Of a stretch of 64,000 nt of DNA, positions 57,936-64,000 are shown one piece after another; positions within the stretch are counted from its first letter, which is position 1; the number at the start of each line of letters is the position of its first letter. The stretch spans positions 1-64,000 of the forward strand of contig NW_025061534.1 of the NCBI RefSeq assembly GCF_000002595.2, in the 5' to 3' direction. Made by a program: the position numbers and the translations under genes. Origin of the DNA: Chlamydomonas reinhardtii. Taxonomy: Eukaryota; Chlorophyta; Chlorophyceae; Chlamydomonadales; Chlamydomonadaceae. The notes beneath the pieces were generated by a model. The model saw only the letters and a list, made by a program, of their open reading frames with translations, searched no databases and was not told the DNA's origin.

Positions 57936-59651
57936 ATGGGCAGGCGGTACGGCTGCAGCCACCATGGCAACCGTGTCCCAAGATCAGATGTGCAGCAACG
58001 TAGCAACTGCCTGTTCGGGCGCGTTGACGCCTTCTTCTTCAAGTTCGAAATGAATCAGCGCGGAGAGCTGCACGTGCACGGCTGTATCTGGCAGCCCGGG
58101 CTGCAGCCAGCACGCCTGCGAAAGGCGCTAGCGGACCCGCGGAGTTGTCCCGACGTGCTGGACTTCCTGGAGTCCGTGCAGACGCAGTGGTTTGCCTCAC
58201 CACTGCTGTTCAGCGGCGGCGAGCGACCGGTCCACGCTCAGAAGCTCAGCACCAAGCAGCTGCAGGAGGTGGCTGAGGCGGCTGGCAGCGAGCGCTTGAC
58301 GGAGCTGCAGCGGGACGTTCTCAGTCAGGTGCTGGTGGAGGTGAAGGCCAGGGGGGCCATGGAAGACGCAGCCGTGTCTTGTCGGCCACCTCTACAATGC
58401 AGCAGTTTGACTGAGGCGGAGCGGCTCGGGTTATTTGCTGTGCACGCGGTCCTGGAGACGCTGCTGCACGCCCATCGCGACGGCACGTGCACCACGTCAC
58501 ACAGCAAGCATGCCACGGACAGCAACTGCCGCATGCGGCTGCCTCGGATGCTGCACTGGCTCACCACGTACCTGCACGAGCAGTCGGTGTGCGTGCACCT
58601 CAAGCGGTATGGCCGCTACATGGTCTCGCATATGGTGGCCCTGCTGCTGGCAGTGCCTTGCAATCACACCGTCACGTTTGCGTGTGACGTGGGGCGCTGG
58701 CTGCGCACGCGCGAGCTATGGGATCAGCGGCACGAGGGCATTCCGCGCACGGACCCTGTGTGGGAGCGGCGGCCGCAGCTGCCCAGCCTTGAGCAGCTGG
58801 CCGCGGACGCAGCGGACTATGCCCTGAAGTATGCCACCAAGTCTGAAGCAGTGCAGGGCAGCAGGGCCCTTATAGCCACAGCCACCATGCTGCGGCGGCG
58901 CATGCACCTCATGACGCCAGAGCAGCAGGCCGGGATTGAGAGCGAGCACCTGCCGATCCAGGACGTGCTGGATCAGCTACGGCATCCCTTCGCAGCCTTT
59001 GCGGACGCCAGCGCCTCTGCCTGGGCGCCCCAGCCTCCTACTGCAGGTGTGTCAGCTGCAGGCGAGAGCAGCACGCTGGCACAGGCGCAGTTCACGGCGG
59101 AGGTGACGGCGCGCGCACAGCAGTCCGCGACTGTGGCCGCGCTGCGCACTGCGCGGCCTGTCGGCGTAGTCGGCGCGGCTGCGGTGCAACGGGAGGGGAT
59201 GTTCAACCTTGCGCACGCCATCAACCTGTTAACAGCCCAGCAGACCTTCTCCGCTCCAGCAGCGGCGCTGCTGCTGATGCGGGGCACCGACGCGCACGAA
59301 AGCCACCAGTTCAGGGCCATCGATTACAGGATGTTCTCGCAGCATGTGCAGTCGCAGCTGAAGCGCGCGGACCCGGAGCTCAGGCCCAGAGACACCCAGC
59401 TGCGGCTCGTGCGTACAATGGCCAGCGTTGGAGCGGGCGGGAGTCCGAGAGGGGAAGGCCAGCTTCCGGCCGCCAGCACAATCGCTAGCGATGTCCCAGA
59501 TCCCGGGCCCAGCGGAAGCGTACAGCAGCAAGAGCAGCCCGCCGTCGCACCTGCTCGTTACCGGTCATCAAGCTACCTGAAAGACTACCTGTACCGCGGC
59601 GAGGCGCTGCGCGAGCTGTCTCCTATGATGATGGCCATGTTGTTTTATAAG
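57936..59651 (+). CDS. Helitron copy 2, truncated Rep (HUH endonuclease) exon
   Basis: Opens with about 16 codons read from the F-box gene antisense (MGRRYGCSHHGNRV) and then enters Rep at DVQQRSNCLFGRVDAFF. It keeps the HUH motif (LHVHG, about 58066-58080) and the paired tyrosines (YALKYATKSE, about 58817-58846). It lacks the DUF6570-like part and the first Rep motifs. Unlike copy 1 the frame is uninterrupted to the donor ATAAG|GTACGA, with TAC where copy 1 has TAG. Missing N-terminal Rep sequence makes independent activity doubtful. Confidence 0.85.
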
Positions 59652-59755
59652 GTACGAGGTTGCGTGCGCGGCAGCTTGCACGCCTGGAGTTATGGGGTGC
59701 AGGGGTGTTCAGTCTATTCAGTCCGTAGGTTCGCATGTGTTATAATGTCTTGCAG

Positions 59756-61057
59756 CACCACTTCGGCAGGGCCCAGCGGCAAAGAACTGTATGTGTGCCC
59801 ACCACCCCGCAGCACTCGGCCGGGCCAGATGGAGCGCAAGGGCACCATCTGCGCCTGCATCCCGCGCACCCAGAGTACAGTAAATGCGTGTGGCGGCGCC
59901 GGCTGCGGCCGTACGTGCCGCAGCCGGTGTGTGACCCCGTTGTGCGGCCTGCGGACGGCGTGGACGATCCGCAGGTGCTGGAGCGCTATGCACTGTTTGC
60001 GCTCGCGAACTTCGCCGCCTACAGCTGTGACGACATGCTCGATCTCAGCAACGGCGCATGGGCAGCTTATCAGCGGTGCTTTGCACAGCCGGCGGACGGC
60101 CAGTCGCTGCATGTGCGCATCGCGTGCCGTATGCTCGATCACGTGGATGGGCTTGCGCGTGTGCGAATGCGGGCGGAGGAGCGGCGGCAGCTGCAGGCGG
60201 AGGCGGAGGGCACCGCTGAGGATGCGGCGGAGGAGGCACTGTTGGAGGGCGTGCCGGTGGAGGGCATGGACGACCTGGAGGCAGAGCCGCAGGATGATGA
60301 GGAACCCGATGTTAGGCGTAGCGCAGCGCCCGCAGCGGAGCTCTGGCAGGGTTGTGCGCTATCGGAGACGGAACGGGCAGGGCTGCTGCAGCGCGTTGTG
60401 CACGGCGGCCTGGGTGGCGGTCTGACTACAGAGGCGACCACCGTGGTTGCCCAGATCCCGCGCGCCAATGCATGGCCAGCGGTTGGGCGTACAGCGGCGG
60501 CGGCAGTAGTGCGCAGCACACAGGAGTGGACGCACGAGCGGCTGGCTGCAGCACAGCAACGCATGCATGATTACGACCTAGTAGACCTAGGTGGGCAGTA
60601 CGCCGCACAGGCGCTCGCGCAGGCGCAGGGAGCAGTGCAGCAGCAGCTGCTGCTTTACAACAGCGGCACTGCGGCAGTGACAGCGAAGCTGGTGCTCATC
60701 TCGCCATTGGCGGTTACCACAGCCGTCCCAGAGGTGCAGGGCGTCTGGCCCGATGCAGCGAACCCTGGTGCAGAGCCGCCGTACGTGCTTTGCCCGGAGG
60801 ACTCGCAGCCGACGCCTGAAGACACAGCGCGGTTATGGAACCTCAGCGACGACCAGCAGCAGGCGTTCATGCTGTACGCGCAGCTCCTGCTAGCAGCGGC
60901 TGCCGGCGTCCGTCAGCCCCCCGTGTGCTCGGTGCTCACGGGCAAAGCCGGCAGTGGCAAGTCGCGGGTGCTGCAGGCATTGCTGTGGTTTGCATACCAG
61001 CACCGCTGCGAGTCTCCCATTGCCCTCGTGAGCTACACGTGGCGCGCTGCGCTGCAT
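59756..61057 (+). CDS. Helitron copy 2, linker and helicase Walker A exon
   Basis: Uninterrupted version of the exon that the chromovirus splits in copy 1. In phase with the Rep exon (phase 0 both sides). HPEYSKCVWRRRLRPYVPQP opens it; VLTGKAGSGKSRVLQALLWF near 60939-60998 is Walker A. A 9-base insertion near 60580 (repeating CTAGTAGAC) relative to copy 1 keeps the frame. Ends ALH|GTGAGT. Confidence 0.9.
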
Positions 61058-61241
61058 GTGAGTTGTGTGTGGGGTGTGTGGGGTGTGTGGTGCAAGAGGG
61101 GTTCAGTTCTGAGGTGAAGTGTCGCGGCGGTGGACTGGTCCTGCTAGTCCTGCTCGTGCGTGCGGGGGGGGTTTAGCAGCCAGGGAGCCTTACATGATCA
61201 TGCTGTTGACTTCGGCCGCTGCCATCACGGTCCATTTACAG

Positions 61242-62756
61242 GACTCTACGCCAGGCGTGCTCGGCACCAGCACCACGTCCTTCTTTGCAACTGCTGGCAC
61301 GTTTGGTCCGCCTCACCGCGATCGAGTCGAGCGCAACCTCAATGGTGTGCGCTTCATTTTCCTAGATGAGTTTAGCACGTGTGGGCTGTTCCACTGGGCG
61401 CGCATTTGCATGCATGTGCACGCGGCACGGAGGCACGTGGGTATAGACAGCACGCACCTATATCACGGGCCGCTGTCAGATCTGCATGGCCTGCTTGTTG
61501 GCGACTTGCGTCAGTTGCCACAGCCACGGCACGTGCCGCTATATAGCGGTGCTGCGGAGGAGAGCTTGCGGCGGCTGCTGGCGCCGGGCGCGGGGGACGG
61601 TGGGGCCATGGAGCGCCAGATCCGGCAGCTGGAGCATCCGGAGGCCAGCATGAACCTCATAGGGCGGGAGCTGTGGAATATGGTGCCGTTCGCGTTCGTT
61701 CTCACTCACCAGCATCGGCAGCAAGCAGGCGTAGGTGACAACAACGAACCTCTCTTCATGCTAGCGGAGAAGTTTGGTGGCGTGCAGGAAATCTCTCAGG
61801 CAGATCTGGACACAGCGTGCGAGCAGCTCAACGCGCGTGTTTGGCGGCCCCCGAAGCCAGGGATTGACCCCGTGCCCCAGCCCTTTGCAGTTGTCCAGCG
61901 CCATGTCGTGCGGGTTCCACTGGCATTGCAGCTCGTGCAGCTGCATGCGCTCGCGCAGCGTCAGCAGCTGCTGCTGTGGCGTAGCGCGGACTTGTCGCCT
62001 GACGGGAGCAGCTTACCTATTTCGCATGTGCATCAATTAGAGGCGCTTGGCGGAGCCGACGATGATAGTGGTGTGCCCGCTGTGTGCGCATTCTTTGCTG
62101 GCATTCGTTACGTGTTTACATCAAATGAGCATGTGCGTCTGTATCACATCAACAACAACAGTGCCACAGGCACCGGCATTGTTCTGCATCCCAACGAGCC
62201 ACCATTGCCAGATGCAAGCATTGCCCCCGTGCATGTCCTCAAGTTCGTGCCCTCGGCTGTAATGGTGCGCCCTGACGGGCCTGATGCGGGTCGGGTGTCT
62301 GTCGATCAGGCCCTGGATGTCGGGGAGATTCCTGTTTTACCGTGCAGTGCTATGTTCACATCGCAGCATGCAACCCTGCGGTTGCCTGTGATGCGCTGGG
62401 GCTTTCGTGTGGAGCTTGCATATGCAGTCACCGATTACTTTGCGCAGGGGCAAACTCTGCCACCGCACGAACTGTGGCTGGTGGATATGTGCAAACCGCA
62501 GCACGGCAGTTGGCGGCGGGCTTCAATTTACGTAATGCTCACCAGGTTTCGTGGGTTGCATGCGTTACATTTAGTGCGCCCGCTGTGGGCCTCGCGGGCC
62601 GAAGAGCGCCGGCTTGAAAAGGCGCTGCGTACCATGCTAACGCCCGAGGCAGATCTAGCTGCGGAATGGCAGCGGCTATTGAGGCTCTCGCAGAGCACAG
62701 CAGTAGCGGTGCCAGGTATGATTGTGCGCATTCAGGCCAGCATGGCTGCCTCATAA
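61242..62756 (+). CDS. Helitron copy 2, Pif1-type helicase C-terminal exon
   Basis: 504 codons to TAA with FIFLDEFSTCG, GDLRQLPQP, YAVTDYFAQGQTL and YVMLTRFRGLHALHL. Together with the two preceding exons this gives an open protein of about 1,510 residues, so the Rep-helicase part of copy 2 looks expressible even though the N-terminus is replaced by a stub. Confidence 0.9.
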   Translation, partial: DSTPGVLGTSTTSFFATAGTFGPPHRDRVERNLNGVRFIFLDEFSTCGLFHWARICMHVHAARRHVGIDSTHLYHGPLSDLHGLLVGDLRQLPQPRHVPLYSGAAEESLRRLLAPGAGDGGAMERQIRQLEHPEASMNLIGRELWNMVPFAFVLTHQHRQQAGVGDNNEPLFMLAEKFGGVQEISQADLDTACEQLNARVWRPPKPGIDPVPQPFAVVQRHVVRVPLALQLVQLHALAQRQQLLLWRSADLSPDGSSLPISHVHQLEALGGADDDSGVPAVCAFFAGIRYVFTSNEHVRLYHINNNSATGTGIVLHPNEPPLPDASIAPVHVLKFVPSAVMVRPDGPDAGRVSVDQALDVGEIPVLPCSAMFTSQHATLRLPVMRWGFRVELAYAVTDYFAQGQTLPPHELWLVDMCKPQHGSWRRASIYVMLTRFRGLHALHLVRPLWASRAEERRLEKALRTMLTPEADLAAEWQRLLRLSQSTAVAVPGMIVRIQASMAAS

Positions 62757-62909
62757 CCAAGGCCTTCAATGCATGCATGGTTGCAACATCTGGCATGTGG
62801 CGGTAAACACTGGGTTGTCCTGCGTCCCGGCCAGCAAGGATAGCGTAGTGTTTTTAACATGCGCGAGGTGTACTGACAGATGACCTGGAAGCGTGGAGTA
62901 CCTTGTGGG

Positions 62910-62969
62910 TCCCCGGTAGCTCAATTGGTAGAGCATGCCGCTGTCACATGGCAGACCCAGGTTCGAATC
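62910..62969 (+). repeat. tRNA-like 5' part at the right border of Helitron copy 2
   Basis: TCCCCGGTAGCTCAATTGGT...GGTTCGAATC is the same as the minus-strand unit at 54731-54673. It starts at the last shared base of the Helitron and is cut at 62969 by the DIRS-like element. Confidence 0.7.
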
Positions 62970-64000
62970 GCTTATTGACTCCTTACTGCCGTGTAGCGTT
63001 ACAAACCGCCACGGCCCCAAACGACAATCCCAATCTCTCAAAACCGCCAATAGCCTCCACTCATGCCTTGCTTAAGCAGCCTCACAACTCACTTGCGGCC
63101 CGCAGCGGCCTTCATACTACGGCCTCCTAGCTCGGGCCGTACCGTTCCCGATACCCCACCAAGTCCGCCGTGCCCGCCCAAGCCCGCCCGTGTTGAGGTT
63201 GCACTAGTGGCCGAAAGTGCTGCCAGTACTGGGTGTGTCGCATGCACGTAGCGCCTGACGGCAGAGTCCAGACAACCACGCCGCGGCGCCCACGGGTACC
63301 ACCACATTAATCCGCGGCGGCGCCAGGGGGGGCGGGTGGGTTGTCACCGTCCCGGCAGAGGGACGATCCGAAAATACAGTACAGAAGCACAACGGCAGAT
63401 AAAGCGCCGTGTGCTCCTGACGCCTACAAGACCCAGCTCGGTCCGGCCCCATGCAGGCACGTACCCGAGCGTCCTGCGCCGTGCGTGACTTTAACGCAAC
63501 ACGGCAGTTACGTCACAATAACTAGACTTATCTCCACTGCGCTGCGATAAGTCAGCGCTTATTGACTCCTTACTGCCGTGTAGCGTTACAAACCGCCACG
63601 GCCCCAAACGACAATCCCAATCTCTCAAAACCGCCAATAGCCTCCACTCATGCCTTGCTTAAGCAGCCTCACAACTCACTTGCGGCCCGCAGCGGCCTTC
63701 ATACTACGGCCTCCTAGCTCGGGCCGTACCGTTCCCGATACCCCACCAAGTCCGCCGTGCCCGCCCAAGCCCGCCCGTGTTGAGGTTGCACTAGTGGCCG
63801 AAAGTGCTGCCAGAGTTTGGTAGTAGTTCTCAACGACGGAAGGTCATGGCGCGGGTGACGGCAGCCATGGTGGCGGCGCTCTCCTTTACATAGCGCTTCT
63901 CGAACACCTTGGAGTGTTCGGCCCAGCGGCCGGTCTTGCGAACCAAGGTGCGGTCGGCTCCACCCTCGACAGCGGCAGTGGCGCCGCTCGCGCGGAACGA
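62970..64000 (-). mobile_element. DIRS-like (PAT/Kangaroo type) tyrosine-recombinase element, one end
   Basis: On the minus strand: recombinase end (64000-63830), repeat B1 (63813-63557), a 330-bp A2 block (63556-63227) and repeat B2 (63226-62970). B1 and B2 are 257-bp direct repeats that look identical. Gene-B1-A2-B2 is the split-direct-repeat layout known for PAT and Volvox Kangaroo elements, whose A1 copy sits at the other end, outside this window. The visible part looks whole; the rest cannot be judged. Confidence 0.75.
63830..64000 (-). CDS. Tyrosine recombinase, C-terminal 56 residues (runs off the window)
   Basis: The minus-strand frame enters at the right edge as SFRASGATAAVEGGAD, then LVRKTGRWAEHSKVFEKRYV and a stop at 63830-63832. 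SFR is the HxxR box minus its first His (off the edge), GRW holds the His/Trp position and the Tyr in KRYV is the likely nucleophile. This is the R-H-R-Y catalytic end of the recombinase of DIRS-type elements. No start codon lies in the window. Confidence 0.75.
   Translation of the reverse strand, partial: SFRASGATAAVEGGADRTLVRKTGRWAEHSKVFEKRYVKESAATMAAVTRAMTFRR

Larger units (their letters stand above)
57928..62910 (+). mobile_element. Helitron copy 2, deleted derivative with open Rep-helicase frame
   Basis: 57928-57981 repeats 10519-10572 of the F-box gene with one mismatch. At 57982 the sequence jumps to the Rep region matching 26195 and then follows copy 1 to 50082 without the chromovirus. 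It is therefore an internally deleted copy that lost everything from the F-box gene to mid-Rep, about 15.6 kb. Identity to copy 1 is about 99% by eye. Right end at CCTTGTGGGT. Confidence 0.85.

Noticed and set aside
62970-63813. 257-bp direct repeats as LTRs of a miniature LTR element
   Set aside because: A tyrosine recombinase end lies directly beside them in the PAT-type order, which fits split direct repeats better.

Overview
The window reads as nuclear DNA of a GC-rich green alga, probably chlamydomonadalean or volvocine. The pointers are short GT-AG introns with GTGAG/GTGCG donors and TGCAG acceptors, long (GT)n runs, R2-type and L1-type LINEs, a chromodomain Ty3 element, a PAT/Kangaroo-like DIRS element and Helitrons with introns. 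No species can be named. Almost everything here is mobile DNA or cargo inside mobile DNA; no clear housekeeping gene is present.

Layout. 1-5.1 kb: 3' parts of two LINEs nested head to tail. 5.1-9.7 kb: repeat-rich, mostly empty, with a hAT fossil, a tRNA-like sequence and a (GT)n tract. 9.7-50.1 kb: a cluster that I interpret as one large Helitron-like unit. Its genes are an F-box/ankyrin-like gene (-), a nine-block 2OG-Fe(II) dioxygenase gene of TET/JBP type with a zinc-finger N-terminus (+), a secreted multi-exon protein (-), a membrane/ubiquitin-like N-terminal region and a Rep-helicase gene (+). The helicase is split at 28,982 by a 19-kb Ty3/gypsy chromovirus (28,983-47,964) with 5-bp target duplications. 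That chromovirus is itself filled with four insertions: three copies of an unrecognised one-gene element (about 1.7-1.8 kb each) and a 6.5-kb lower-GC island. The island holds a perfect 165-bp inverted repeat, an intron-bearing gene of unknown function and about 31 copies of a 112-bp minisatellite.

50.1-57.9 kb: a repeat graveyard with a TIR-bearing MITE, GC-rich minisatellites and tRNA-like composites. 57.9-62.9 kb: a second Helitron copy, about 99% identical by eye, with an uninterrupted Rep-helicase frame. It starts with 54 bp of the F-box gene joined straight to the Rep domain. That scar shows the cargo genes and the Helitron were collinear in the source of copy 2 too. 62.97-64 kb: one end of a DIRS-like element with split direct repeats and the C-terminus of a tyrosine recombinase.

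The best candidates for something undescribed are (1) the cargo-bearing Helitron with a TET/JBP-like dioxygenase, and (2) the GADNEDD element, named here after a conserved peptide, found three times in a single retrotransposon. Functional calls rest on motifs read by eye; no database search was run.
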